A stretch of DNA of 64,000 bases from Bacteroidetes bacterium UBA4416 (GTDB lineage Bacteria; Bacteroidota; Bacteroidia; B-17B0; Aurantibacillaceae), in the NCBI GenBank assembly GCA_002390745.1, contig DGQK01000031.1:12228-76227 (forward strand), written 5' to 3'. The notes beneath the pieces are model-generated. The model was not told the DNA's origin. It saw only the letters and a program-made list of their open reading frames with translations, and did not search any database. A program made the position numbers and the translations under genes. This document shows positions 1 through 9,538 of the stretch, one piece after another (position 1 is the first letter of the stretch; each line of letters starts with the position of its first letter).

Positions 1-170
1 GAAAAGGTTTTGAGCTTGACGGAAAAATATACGCTGCCTTTTTAAATCTTAAAAAAAGGATGCAACAGATAGGTGGAGAACTGGAAATAGAAAGCCAGCC
101 GGGCGTGGGTACAAGCTTGTTTATCCATTTATCGACCTTTGCCGTATTTTTTTTAACTTGTATTTTCTAA
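1..170 (+). CDS. Sensor histidine kinase, C-terminal fragment
   Basis: The gene enters from the left edge; reading begins at base 3 and the stop is at 168-170. The 55 visible residues match the end of a histidine kinase ATP-binding (HATPase_c) domain: a run of the type LNLKKRMQQIGGELEIES followed by the G-box QPGVGTSLFI. This form, with a helix just before GG-x-L-x-I-x-S, is typical of NarX/LytS-like kinases paired with NarL regulators, and a NarL regulator starts 10 nt downstream. After the G-box strand the protein runs on for a hydrophobic tail (FAVFFLTCIF), longer than usual, perhaps because the ancestral stop was lost. Sensor input and autophosphorylation site lie outside the window. Confidence 0.75.
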   Translation, partial: KGFELDGKIYAAFLNLKKRMQQIGGELEIESQPGVGTSLFIHLSTFAVFFLTCIF

Positions 171-179
171 ATTTGCAAC

Positions 180-806
180 ATGCTTAATATTACGATAGCA
201 GACGATCATGATTTAATTATTAATGGCTTTATAGAAGTCATTAAGAAGGAATATCCTGACAAAAACATATTTTCGGCAAATAACCTTGATGCGTTAAAAA
301 ATCTGCTGGAGCGCCAGCCTATTGATTTGTTGTTTCAGGATATTCGATTTGGGAAAGAAGATGCCAGGCTGTTTATTCAGCAAATAAAAAATCAATACCC
401 GCTTTTAAAGATTGTAATCATTTCCTCGTTTGACGATTTAAACAACCTTCAAATTTTGAAAAACCAGGGAATTGACGGCTATATTTTAAAATCAGACGAA
501 AACCAGGAAATACTGAATGCTATTGTTGCTGTAGAGAATGGCACCTTTTACTTTTCAAAAGGTTTAAGATCCCTTCTGACGGAAAATTCAGTAGTGAAAA
601 TAAAAAAAGAAGAAATTTATTTGACACCAAGAGAAAAGGAAGTGTTAAGCCTTATTCTTAACGAAAAAACAACCAAAGAAATCGCAGCAATTCTATTTCT
701 TTCCGAAAAAACAGTTGAAAATTATCGTGCTAATTTATTACTGAAGTTCAATGTGAAATTTTTGGCAGGCTTGGTAAAAAAAGCCGTATTAGAAGGATAT
801 GTCTAA
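180..806 (+). CDS. NarL/FixJ-family response regulator
   Basis: 208 residues, normal for the family. The N-terminal receiver domain (about 1-120) shows the acidic pair D8-D9, the phospho-acceptor D54 in LLFQDIRFG and the conserved lysine K104 in GYILKSD. The C-terminal LuxR-type helix-turn-helix (about 147-195) has the signature LTPREKEVLSLI...KEIA...LSEKTVENYRANL. It should be phosphorylated by the kinase ending 10 nt upstream and then bind DNA; the target genes cannot be read from sequence. The ATG at 180 lies just after a -7-like TAAATTTG (168-175), but no -33 element sits at the right distance, so cotranscription with the kinase is more likely. The gene is AT-rich compared with the rest of the window. 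Confidence 0.9.
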   Translation: MLNITIADDHDLIINGFIEVIKKEYPDKNIFSANNLDALKNLLERQPIDLLFQDIRFGKEDARLFIQQIKNQYPLLKIVIISSFDDLNNLQILKNQGIDGYILKSDENQEILNAIVAVENGTFYFSKGLRSLLTENSVVKIKKEEIYLTPREKEVLSLILNEKTTKEIAAILFLSEKTVENYRANLLLKFNVKFLAGLVKKAVLEGYV

Positions 807-933
807 TCAAAATGAACAAGAGTAAGGAGGAAAGCAACAGTAGGCGTTTGGAGAACTTGTAAAAAATTACCTTGTTTTACATCGCCCCCCAAATGCATAT
901 ATATACAGTACACAAAACAGCAACACGTCTGTA

Positions 934-973
934 AAAACAAAAAAAGACTACGGTAGGAAGCCTTTTTTTGTTT
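934..973. terminator. AT-rich inverted repeat between convergent genes
   Basis: An A-rich arm (about 934-946) and a T-rich arm (about 961-973) can pair around a short GC-containing loop between two convergent genes (response regulator and lipoprotein). The arms give an A tract on one side and a T tract on the other, so either transcript could end here. The stem is weak in G+C, so this is only a plausible bidirectional terminator. Confidence 0.4.
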
Positions 974-1063
974 TTTGGTGTCGTAGATACAAAGTCCTTA
1001 TTGATGATCCTTTATAACATCTTTTGTGCTGATTGTATGATCCTGTGTAAGGAAATTCAATAC

Positions 1064-2269
1064 TTAATCGCCACACATCTGGCCTCCACAGTTTATATAA
1101 GAAAGGTTATTAGTGGTTAAATTAATATTTGGGTTAGAACCGGAAGGAGCTGCATAAACAGCACATGGCAGTATATCAGAAAACTCTACATTCTCAATCG
1201 TTAGTGTCGGTTCTGCCCACATATAAACGGCACCTTGTGTCTGAGTTGGATCGCCGCCAGCGTGCTGAATTTTTACATTTTTCAATTGATTTTTTACACT
1301 ATTTGTAAATTCATAAGTAATATTCCCCCATGAACCCGCTTGTTTTGTAAATCCACGGAAAATAACAGGATTTTGGTTGGTGCCTACTGCATATAAACTA
1401 CCAGTTTGTTTTACATAAAGGCCTGTAGATGTGCTAAACTCTATAATAACACCCGGTTCAATAGTCATATCTGAGAAAATTTCTAAAAGTGGCACGGTAG
1501 AAACGTATTCCATTTTGTAAGAAACATCCAGTTTGCGCATTACCGTTGGCACATTTATTCCGGAAATGTTATTTACCAAGCGCACATAGTTATTTGTATT
1601 TCCAAGATATGAATCTGTGCTGGAAATCATATTAATAAGATCAGAAACAATAGTCACTGGGACATCATTTCCAGAATAGGTATTGTTTGAAAGTGTCATA
1701 TTTACCTGGTTGTAATTGGCATTCAGTCCATAAGTGCTACTGTTGGTGATATGACAATGATCCATTTTAAGGCTGGCCTCACCATAAAGTACAATTGCAC
1801 CGCGGTCGTTATTGCTATTAAATTTATCACCACCGGCATATTCAACCCTTGTGTAAGAAAGCTTGTTTTTAGAATTTTTTGAATAGAAAATAACGCCTGC
1901 CCAATATCCTCTTGTTTTAGTAACCCCTGTAAACGTTACTGGCTCGACAGCAGTTCCATTTGAAGCCAGGGAACCATTGTCATTAATCTCGAAACCGGCA
2001 TTTTCTTGAAACGAAATAATAGTACCAGGTTCAATAGTTACATCATCGTCAATTTCCATCTTGCAGGTAACGATATAATCAACGGCTAGCTCTGGATTAT
2101 GTTTCAGCACCGCTTTTGGATTAGTTTTGAAGTAGCTGCAATCCAACGTGATTGGTTCAGCCGAAGGCTCAGGCGTTGGATCATTCTTTTTTTTACAAGA
2201 GATAATAGCAAGAGAAAGCAAGCTTACACTTATAAATCTTAAAGCGTGATTGCGAAATTTGTTTTTCAT
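1064..2269 (-). CDS. Lipoprotein with two beta-helix-like repeats
   Basis: 401 residues from the ATG at 2269; a longer reading frame to 2368 exists but would place a signal peptide in the middle. The N-terminus MKNKFRNHALRF... leads to the lipobox LAIISC with Cys25 followed by KKK, so the mature protein is probably a lipidated envelope protein. About residues 79-177 and 270-370 are two copies of one unit: IEPG-x-II-x-F, G-SL-x-x-x-G, PV-x-F-x-G-x-T, W-x-x-I, a VxYAGG/IQHAGG turn, then a metal- or tip-like helix-strand segment. This pattern is that of right-handed beta-helix proteins. No catalytic motif is visible and no function is proposed. The sequence TACCTTTG (2302-2295) 25 nt upstream is a possible -7 element. 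Confidence 0.75.
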   Translation of the reverse strand: MKNKFRNHALRFISVSLLSLAIISCKKKNDPTPEPSAEPITLDCSYFKTNPKAVLKHNPELAVDYIVTCKMEIDDDVTIEPGTIISFQENAGFEINDNGSLASNGTAVEPVTFTGVTKTRGYWAGVIFYSKNSKNKLSYTRVEYAGGDKFNSNNDRGAIVLYGEASLKMDHCHITNSSTYGLNANYNQVNMTLSNNTYSGNDVPVTIVSDLINMISSTDSYLGNTNNYVRLVNNISGINVPTVMRKLDVSYKMEYVSTVPLLEIFSDMTIEPGVIIEFSTSTGLYVKQTGSLYAVGTNQNPVIFRGFTKQAGSWGNITYEFTNSVKNQLKNVKIQHAGGDPTQTQGAVYMWAEPTLTIENVEFSDILPCAVYAAPSGSNPNINLTTNNLSYINCGGQMCGD

Positions 2270-2574
2270 GGTTTTGATGTTTTTGTTATGAAGGCAAAGG
2301 TATCGATCAAGCCAAAAACTTATATCAGGGAATTCCCCCTTTTTCAATTCCAAATTGGTAGCGTTCAATACATCTCAAAAACAGCACTTTATTTTGTAAT
2401 TACACAGGGAAACGTGCGCGATCGAGCAGCCTTAAAAATAAACGATGTATAAAAAGTTTACTATGACATGGTTTGTAGACAAAGGGCCTGTTTCAAAATC
2501 ATTAACTTCATGAAATCTTTCGTTCGAAATTCCAATTCATGTGGACTAACGAAGATAAACTCATCATGCGGGCC

Positions 2575-4563
2575 TTACCTCGGGTATTCTATCCTTACAT
2601 GATAAATATTCATCAGGCGTTTTTTAAAGATCTTCTTCACCTGGTTGATGTCCCTGAAGGTAATATCAGCATTGATGAACTGGTTCTCGCCGATCTGGTA
2701 ATTGATGATCTTATCTACCAGCTCGTCGATGGTAACAGCATCGTATTTCTTGAGGCTGCGCGAGGAAGCTTCCACGCCGTCGGCCATCATGAGGATAGCG
2801 GTTTCCTTACTGAATGGGATAGGGCCCGGGTAGCGGAAAAGGTCTTCGTTGATGATCTCGCCGGCATGTTCCTTCCGGTAGTTGTGCAGAAAATAACGTG
2901 TGGTTGTGGTGCCGTGGTGCGTGCGGATAAAGTCGATGATGGTTTCCGGAAGTTTGTGCTCCTTAGCCAGCTCAACGCCTTTGATGACGTGCGAAATAAT
3001 GATCCTGGCGCTTTCTTCCGGACTGAGGTCTTCATGCGGGCTTACTTCGCCTACCTGGTTTTCGGTGAAAAAGCGGGGATTTTCCATTTTCCCGATATCG
3101 TGATACATGGCTCCCGTCCTCACCAGGAGCGCATTCCCACCAATCTTATAACAGGCCTCTTCCGCCAGGTTGGCTACCTGCAGCGAGTGCTGAAAGGTGC
3201 CCGGAACTTTCTGGGAAAGCTGCCGCAACAGAGGAGAGTTGAGATCGCAGAGCTCCAGGAGGGTGAAATCGGAAACAAAGCCGAACAGCTTTTCAAAGAG
3301 GTAGATCAGCGGAAAGGCAAAGAGCACACAGGCGCTGCTGATGAGGAAGGGTATAAAATTCTGTACGTTATAGAAAGCATCAGGAGTGTTGTTTACCAGG
3401 TGAAAGGCGACGAAGGCCGACACGTAAAAAAAGAAGGTAAGCCCCGACGATACAAAAAGCTTTGAGCGCCTACCCATATCGGCCACGCTGAAAATATTGC
3501 CAATGCCGGCGATCAGCTGCACAAACACGAACTCGAACTTGTCGGAAGTAAAGAAAGCGCAGATCAGAACAATATTGAGGAAGGTGAACAGTGATGTGCG
3601 GCTGTCGAAGAACACACGGATAAGAATAGGAACCAGGCAGAAAGGAACGGCATAAATGTATTTGGGGTCGTACTTATAGGTGACGCTGCTGATGAGGATA
3701 AACAATACAATGATCAGAAAGATGAAGGTGACATAGGAATTCTGGCTGAAGATGGCCTTGCGGAAAAAAGCGAGGAACAACATGATGATGCCGAGAACCA
3801 GGAAGCAGCAGAGGAGTTGACCCAGCAGAACGGAGAACATGGGCCTGGCGTTTTCCTGTGTGGCAAGCTCGTTGGTGTAACTCAGCAGCAGGTTGTTCTT
3901 TTCATCCGTTACCAGCTCGTTTTTCCGGATAAGCATCGTTCCCTTTTCGATCTTCGATTTATAAATATAGCTGGCGGCATCCGATTCGTTATTCACCTGG
4001 TTCGACAGGATAGGGTCGTAAACAATATTAGGCACCATGAGGTCGAGGATCTCATTCACCACATGCTCCTGTTTAAGGTACTTATTGAGAAACAAGGAAG
4101 CCCTGTCGCGGTTGTAAAGGCTGTTCTTCGACACCTGGTATACTTCGTTGTCCGTAACAACGTTGATCATGGAGTCTGCCGACGAAGGCATGCTCACCGA
4201 AAGGTATACGCCTGTGCGGTAAAGGTTGTCGAGGTAGATCTTCGCATTTACTTTTTCCGCGGGCGTCAGGTCGGCTTTCGACAGGAGCTCAATGGTATTG
4301 ATTTCTGTTTTTTTGAAGTAGGATGCCTTGTCGAGCTTATGCTCCTTTTCGGCACGGAGCTCTTCCGGTGTTTTTTTCAGCAGAAAGTCCGTAGAAGCCA
4401 CCACATCATCGTATAGCCAGGTTTCCCCGATCTTGGATTTATAGCTGGCTAAAATGGTATGTTTTGGCAGGAGGTAGCTGCATACCAGTACACAGGCAAC
4501 GAACACAATGCCCTTATACCATAAGGCATGCTTATCTCTTATCCTGGTGAATACAGTGTTCAT
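2575..4563 (-). CDS. 7TM-HD phosphodiesterase, PgpH type
   Basis: 662 residues. Layout seen: one N-terminal membrane segment (about 17-35), a long extracytoplasmic 7TMR-HDED region (about 40-240), a block of seven hydrophobic helices (about 240-460) and a cytoplasmic HD domain. The metal site shows HSLQVANLAEEA, then YHDIGK with H488-D489, then HVIKGVELAKEH and RTHHGT. PgpH-class proteins hydrolyse the second messenger c-di-AMP, so this is most likely a membrane c-di-AMP phosphodiesterase. Bacteroidota often annotate it as 'HDIG domain-containing protein'. It stands alone: 84 nt separate it from the upstream cargo gene. A different cyclic dinucleotide substrate cannot be excluded from sequence. 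Confidence 0.88.
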   Translation of the reverse strand: MNTVFTRIRDKHALWYKGIVFVACVLVCSYLLPKHTILASYKSKIGETWLYDDVVASTDFLLKKTPEELRAEKEHKLDKASYFKKTEINTIELLSKADLTPAEKVNAKIYLDNLYRTGVYLSVSMPSSADSMINVVTDNEVYQVSKNSLYNRDRASLFLNKYLKQEHVVNEILDLMVPNIVYDPILSNQVNNESDAASYIYKSKIEKGTMLIRKNELVTDEKNNLLLSYTNELATQENARPMFSVLLGQLLCCFLVLGIIMLFLAFFRKAIFSQNSYVTFIFLIIVLFILISSVTYKYDPKYIYAVPFCLVPILIRVFFDSRTSLFTFLNIVLICAFFTSDKFEFVFVQLIAGIGNIFSVADMGRRSKLFVSSGLTFFFYVSAFVAFHLVNNTPDAFYNVQNFIPFLISSACVLFAFPLIYLFEKLFGFVSDFTLLELCDLNSPLLRQLSQKVPGTFQHSLQVANLAEEACYKIGGNALLVRTGAMYHDIGKMENPRFFTENQVGEVSPHEDLSPEESARIIISHVIKGVELAKEHKLPETIIDFIRTHHGTTTTRYFLHNYRKEHAGEIINEDLFRYPGPIPFSKETAILMMADGVEASSRSLKKYDAVTIDELVDKIINYQIGENQFINADITFRDINQVKKIFKKRLMNIYHVRIEYPR

Positions 4564-4647
4564 CTTTAGCGCTTAACAAAAGAAGCTATTTTTTACACGA
4601 AAATAAGGAATTAAGGGCACAGATTATGAACAGCAGTTTATTATCAA

Positions 4648-6855
4648 CTACCTTACCAGCATCACATGGCCGATGTGGTACTCGTGCTCTTTGCTGACCA
4701 CATTTTTGAAATCGCATTTCCAGATGTAGACATCATCGGTGCAGGGATCGTTTTTATAGCGGCCGTCCCAACCCTCCGTTTGGTCTTCTGTTTTAAAGAT
4801 CTGTGCACCCCAGCGGTCGAAGATCATGAAGTTGTATTCTTCCACGCCGATCACCACAGGCTTGAAGATATCATTCAGGCCATCCCTGTCGGGTGTAAAG
4901 GCATTGGGTACCCAGAACCGAAACTCCGGAAGGATTCGTACGAGAAGCTTTGTCGTATTCGGGCAGCCAAACGCGTTTGTAACGGTTTGGGTAACGTAGA
5001 AATCGCCCCAGGTCTGGTACGTGTGGAAAGGGTTGATGTCCGATGAGCCGTAGCCGTCGTCGAAGTTATAATACCAGCTCACAATATTTTCCGAAACGAT
5101 GGTGGTGTTATAAAAGCGGATGTCCGCATCAAAGATCGTGGTGAGGGTTGGTGTGGCGACAAAGCCAGCTGTAGGAGTTGGATTTACCGTAATGCTGTTG
5201 ACGGCTATCACCTTACTGGTATCCATGCAATATTGCATGCTGATTGCTGTCAGCGAAAGGCTGTATACGCCGGGTGGCGTAAACACATGGGTCGGTGTGG
5301 CTTCGGTTGATGTGGAGCCGTCGCTGAACTGCCATACATAATTCATGCTGGATCCTGAGCTCAGGTTCGGAAAGGTGAGTGTATAAGGGTCGCAGCCAAC
5401 ACCTTCAAAATTGCCGATCTCCGCTTTTGCCGGCGGAAATACGCGGATGGTATCGCCGTCGGTAGCCGTGCAGCCATTTTCACTCACCACAAAAGAAACA
5501 CTGTAAACGCCGGCAGCGCCGAAGTGTACGCTGGAAACGGAAGGCGTGGCAGCTACGGAAGGCGTGGCCTGAGGGCCGAAGTTCCAGGTATAGGTGCCTG
5601 TTCCCATGAAGCCTCCGCTGGCGCTGAACTGGAAGCTGTTATTGGTGAGGCATTGGGCAGTGGGTGTAATGATGCTTGGGTTCAGCAATGGGTATACATG
5701 GAAAACCTCATGCGTAGTATCCGCACATGGATTTCCGGGATTGGTGACCAGGGTAACCGTATAGATGCCGACGGTTCCGAACGTATAGGTAGGATTATAG
5801 GCATAAGACGTGTCTGTTGTTGAGTTAGGATCACCGAAGTCCCAATAATAGGAGGTATTATTTCCCTGGCTGGCATTCTGGTAGGAAATCGTAAAGCCGT
5901 TGCAGTAACCTGTTCCTGCGCCGTTGTTGGTGGTTGTCTGGGCGGTGATGCCGGCGACACCCATATTCGGGCAGGGGATCACATTAAACTGGAAGTCGCG
6001 GTGATGTGTTCCGATGAGTACGCCGTGCCTGTATTCGCTCACACACACACCTACTACCCATTGGCCGAGCGTAGTAGGGCTTCCGTTCAGAAAACCGGTT
6101 TGGGGATTGATATTGATGGCGGGACTCGAGGCCAGCGGATAGCTGGATGTGTAAGGCGAAGAAAAAGGTACCGAAACATAAGGAGGAGATGTGTTGACTG
6201 TAGGGCATGAGGTCGCGCAGCCTGCCTGCCCTACGATCGGGCAGCATTGGTCGAGCCCGTTGAATGGCGTACACAAGCTGTATACCAGGGAATCGCCGTC
6301 AGGATCGGTGGCGGCGTGGTTGAACTTGATAGGAACGCCTTTACAGATATAGATCGGCGGACGTAAGGTAAAGCGCGGGCTGCTGTTCACGGCTACCTGG
6401 TTCGGTCCCGGTATATGCTCCCAGTACGTTGCACCCACAGCTCCCGGATTCACCAGGTTTAAGATCGTTCCATTGCGGCAACACCTTTGGTAAGCCACAT
6501 AATACCCTCCGTTCAATGGCGGAAGATTGGCCGTGGTCACATAGATCGCCTCTTCCACACAAGCCGAGCCAGCAGTGGTAGGCGCACAGGGGCTGTTGTT
6601 GGAAGGAGGAACCGTCATAGTACTGGTGATCGGCACATTCATGGTAGTGAACACCGAGCCATCGGCCCGGAAAATCGTCATAAAAGCCGGATTATCGAAA
6701 GGAGGAACACCATTGATGCAATCCCGATACACCTTCATGGTGATGCGGTAGTTGTTCCCGCCCAGGTAATCATAGTAAATTTCCCCGCCCACGATGTGGG
6801 TAGCCTCTGCAAATCTGAAAGCCAGCAGAAAGAGGAGGAGCCAGTATGTTTTAAT
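4648..6855 (-). CDS. Type B T9SS cargo protein with PKD domains
   Basis: The frame opens at a GTG (6792) that begins inside a conserved THIVGGE motif, so that start would remove the signal peptide. Reading back in frame gives a clear signal sequence (KTYWLLLFLLAFRFAEA) that begins at an ATT codon, 6855-6853, preceded by AAAGGG; an in-frame stop lies just upstream and no ATG, GTG or TTG is available. The start is therefore placed at ATT (735 residues), with a sequencing or real point change as the alternative. The N-terminal domain (IYYDYLGGNNYRITMKVYRDC) is shared with the gene at 26805. PKD-like repeats follow, and the last ~85 residues are the gliding-motility-associated sorting domain (PNAFTPDRDGLNDIF...FDRWGAQIF). 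Exported and probably surface-anchored or released by the type IX system. Confidence 0.82.
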   Translation of the reverse strand: MKTYWLLLFLLAFRFAEATHIVGGEIYYDYLGGNNYRITMKVYRDCINGVPPFDNPAFMTIFRADGSVFTTMNVPITSTMTVPPSNNSPCAPTTAGSACVEEAIYVTTANLPPLNGGYYVAYQRCCRNGTILNLVNPGAVGATYWEHIPGPNQVAVNSSPRFTLRPPIYICKGVPIKFNHAATDPDGDSLVYSLCTPFNGLDQCCPIVGQAGCATSCPTVNTSPPYVSVPFSSPYTSSYPLASSPAININPQTGFLNGSPTTLGQWVVGVCVSEYRHGVLIGTHHRDFQFNVIPCPNMGVAGITAQTTTNNGAGTGYCNGFTISYQNASQGNNTSYYWDFGDPNSTTDTSYAYNPTYTFGTVGIYTVTLVTNPGNPCADTTHEVFHVYPLLNPSIITPTAQCLTNNSFQFSASGGFMGTGTYTWNFGPQATPSVAATPSVSSVHFGAAGVYSVSFVVSENGCTATDGDTIRVFPPAKAEIGNFEGVGCDPYTLTFPNLSSGSSMNYVWQFSDGSTSTEATPTHVFTPPGVYSLSLTAISMQYCMDTSKVIAVNSITVNPTPTAGFVATPTLTTIFDADIRFYNTTIVSENIVSWYYNFDDGYGSSDINPFHTYQTWGDFYVTQTVTNAFGCPNTTKLLVRILPEFRFWVPNAFTPDRDGLNDIFKPVVIGVEEYNFMIFDRWGAQIFKTEDQTEGWDGRYKNDPCTDDVYIWKCDFKNVVSKEHEYHIGHVMLVR

Positions 6856-6871
6856 CCCTTTGATAATTCAG

Positions 6872-9391
6872 TTAATTAAATAATTCAAAAAACCCGTTGT
6901 ACTTTCTGCCGTCCTGAAGGTTCAATACATAGAAGTACGTTCCTGAGCTCATGTCCGGTTTCCAGTCGTTGCGGTAATCGTCGTTTTTATACACCTGCTT
7001 GCCCCAGCGGTTGTACACCGAGAGCGCAGAACCCGTGAAGCTTTCCAGTCCGCGGATCCTGAAATAATCATTGACATTATCGTTGTTGGCTGTCACTACA
7101 TTGGGGACCTGGATATCGCAGGCCGTGATGGTGATGTCCACGGTGATGGAGCTTTGGTGATTGCAAAGGTCGGTGACCGTGATCGTGTAGATGCTGGTTC
7201 CGGCCTGCGATGAGGCAACATAATACACGTTGCCCACCGTATCTTTAGGGGCTACTCCCCCGGAAGGAATGGCCCAGGTGATGGCATAGTTCGGATTGTT
7301 ACTCACAACGATTACCGGAACCTGCCTTACGGTATCTACACAAAATTTGTAAGGTCCGGTAGGCATGAGCTGAGGCGTGTCGGTAGTTACTGTAACCGTG
7401 TACACTGCTGTATTGCTACAGCTGCCGTTGGCTCCGATTACCGAATAGGTCGCATTGCTTGTTGGAGAAGGGTGGATCGTACTGCCTGTTTCGCCGGTGC
7501 TCCACTGGTAGCTGCCTGCGCCCGTGGCGGTGAGGCTTGCCTGCTGCCCGGCACAGATGACGGAACCGGCAATCCCGATCGCAGGGATAGGAGTCACATT
7601 TACGGGGTAATTGACACTGGCCATGCAAGTGCCTGAGCCCGCGCTTACCTGGTACACCGTGGAGGATGCCGGACTGACCGTAATGGAAGAGGTATTCTGG
7701 CCCGTGCTCCAGGTATACGAGGCTGCTCCGCTTACGGAAAGCACGGTGCTCTGCCCCTCGCAAATGTTGCTGTTGCCACTTACGGTAATGCTCGGAGAGG
7801 TAATGATGTTGACAGTCGTTACCGTGCTGTGCGTACAGGGGCCGATGGCTCCCGTAACGGTATAGCTTGTGGTAACAGGTGGTGAAACCGTGATCGGATT
7901 GGTGGTAGCGCCCGTACTCCAGGTATAGCTGGAAGCGCCCGTCGCATTTAAGACGACTGCTTCACCGGCGCAGACCGAAACACTGGCCACGCTGACCGTA
8001 GGCGTGACGTTGACCGAAAAAGTTTTGGTAGTGGTCATGTTACAGGCGTCGTTGACGGTAAGCGTGAACACCGTAGTTTCTGTAAGTGGCCCTACAGTAT
8101 AGGTAGCAGCGCCGCCATTACCGGGTTGCCAGCTGTAGGCATAGGAAGGAACGCCGCCACTGGCGTGGGCTACCAATACCGGGACCTGGTTGCAGAAGGA
8201 GCTGTCGCCCTGGCCGATGACAATAGGTGTATAATCTTTGATATAGAGGTTGAAGCTTACCGTGGCAGGCAGGGCGCAGACCGATAGCCCCGTGGTGAAG
8301 GTGGAAATGCTGAAGCGGATGGTATCAACAGGCTCCGCAACATTATCGTTGAGGGCATAAATGCTGCAGATCTGTACACTGTCCTGGCCCGCAGCAAAAT
8401 AAATCTTAGAAGGCCAGGTAAAGGACGGGTTGCTTTGCTGGATGTAATCCGTACCCAGTATGGCATTCCCGCCGATCTGCAAGGCAAAGGAATCGGCCTG
8501 TGCTACGTTGCCATGGCGTACAAAGTACACGCAGTTGGTATTGCAGTCCTCTACCAGCAGCAGGGAATCACTGAAATTAAGGTTGGTATTGGAAGACGAT
8601 ACGGAGATTGGTGCCGCACTGGTAAAAGAGCCGCCTTCGAGGAATACGCCCGAATCCCACACTTCATCTCCGCCGTCGGCAATGGCAATCTTGATATGAT
8701 AGGTTTGCCCGCAGACCACCTTTTCGAGGGCGTACAATGTTTTCGTAAACCCGTCGAATTCCACATTGATGGTATTGCCGTTATTATTCCTGAAATAGCT
8801 TGTGTTGACCAGGTGGTTTACATTGTCAATGGAAACAGGAATGGTTGTTGACGGCACCAAAGCGATGTTGTGGTTCACATAATTCGGGCCGGAGGGATTA
8901 GGCCCTGTTAAGAAAAAGCCGAAAACATCATTCACACCCGCATTCACAAATTCGGTATACTCTTCAGAAGCAAAGGAATAGCGGAACTTCACGGAATCGC
9001 CCATGGGTACAAAGTCAAATTCAAGGATCGCAGCATCAAAGGTCTGGTTGCCCGAAGCAAGGTCGAGTAAAGGATCTCCCGGGGTAAAATAAGCAGTGGA
9101 CGTGGAGCCGGAATTATTCGGTCCCTGGGGGCCATCGGCAGAGCTGGTTAAACCATTTCCCGTACTTAAAAATACGCCGGAAGAAATGCCAAGGTTGGTG
9201 GACGGAGTAGCGCTGAATTGTGTGCGCTGCTTAATGTCTCCTGTAAAGGTAATGTTATTTGCCGTTACGCCCGGGCCCAAAAGCACCTGTGTTACCAGCT
9301 GGGTGGGTGTCATGGTATTCGATGTCACCAGTTGGGCTTTTACTCCCAGGACCTGAAACATAATAAAGGTGAATAAACAAAAATACCTCAT
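6872..9391 (-). CDS. Type B T9SS cargo with choice-of-anchor L domain
   Basis: 839 residues. A signal peptide (MRYFCLFTFIMFQVLGVKA) is followed by a choice-of-anchor L domain (about 22-270; FTGDIKQRTQF, GVFLSTGNG, FRYSFASEEYTEF, DVFGFFLTGPNP). A Calx-beta-like stretch (about 290-385) leads into at least four Ig-like repeats with the signature SYTWSTG...T..Y.V, and the protein ends in the type B sorting domain (VPNVVTANNDNVNDYF, YNRWGKQVY). These large multi-domain proteins are carried by the type IX secretion system and usually act as adhesins or surface filaments; the ligand is unknown. The next gene downstream starts 16 nt after the stop and is another cargo, so the two are probably cotranscribed. 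Confidence 0.9.
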   Translation of the reverse strand: MRYFCLFTFIMFQVLGVKAQLVTSNTMTPTQLVTQVLLGPGVTANNITFTGDIKQRTQFSATPSTNLGISSGVFLSTGNGLTSSADGPQGPNNSGSTSTAYFTPGDPLLDLASGNQTFDAAILEFDFVPMGDSVKFRYSFASEEYTEFVNAGVNDVFGFFLTGPNPSGPNYVNHNIALVPSTTIPVSIDNVNHLVNTSYFRNNNGNTINVEFDGFTKTLYALEKVVCGQTYHIKIAIADGGDEVWDSGVFLEGGSFTSAAPISVSSSNTNLNFSDSLLLVEDCNTNCVYFVRHGNVAQADSFALQIGGNAILGTDYIQQSNPSFTWPSKIYFAAGQDSVQICSIYALNDNVAEPVDTIRFSISTFTTGLSVCALPATVSFNLYIKDYTPIVIGQGDSSFCNQVPVLVAHASGGVPSYAYSWQPGNGGAATYTVGPLTETTVFTLTVNDACNMTTTKTFSVNVTPTVSVASVSVCAGEAVVLNATGASSYTWSTGATTNPITVSPPVTTSYTVTGAIGPCTHSTVTTVNIITSPSITVSGNSNICEGQSTVLSVSGAASYTWSTGQNTSSITVSPASSTVYQVSAGSGTCMASVNYPVNVTPIPAIGIAGSVICAGQQASLTATGAGSYQWSTGETGSTIHPSPTSNATYSVIGANGSCSNTAVYTVTVTTDTPQLMPTGPYKFCVDTVRQVPVIVVSNNPNYAITWAIPSGGVAPKDTVGNVYYVASSQAGTSIYTITVTDLCNHQSSITVDITITACDIQVPNVVTANNDNVNDYFRIRGLESFTGSALSVYNRWGKQVYKNDDYRNDWKPDMSSGTYFYVLNLQDGRKYNGFFELFN

Positions 9392-9538
9392 GAAACAATT
9401 TTAGCTCTATCGAATTTAGAACATTTATCTTTAACGGTTAATAAAATTAAGCAAAAAAAGCCAGCATTATCAGTTTTCCAATCACTGAAACCTGCATTTT
9501 ATATAAAAATAAAGTACTTTAGTCCCGAAAATTCCCAA

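Noticed and set aside
2369..2574. Possible tRNA or small RNA in the gap after PgpH (GTTCGAAATTCC resembles a T-loop)
   Set aside because: No acceptor, D or anticodon stems can be folded around it.
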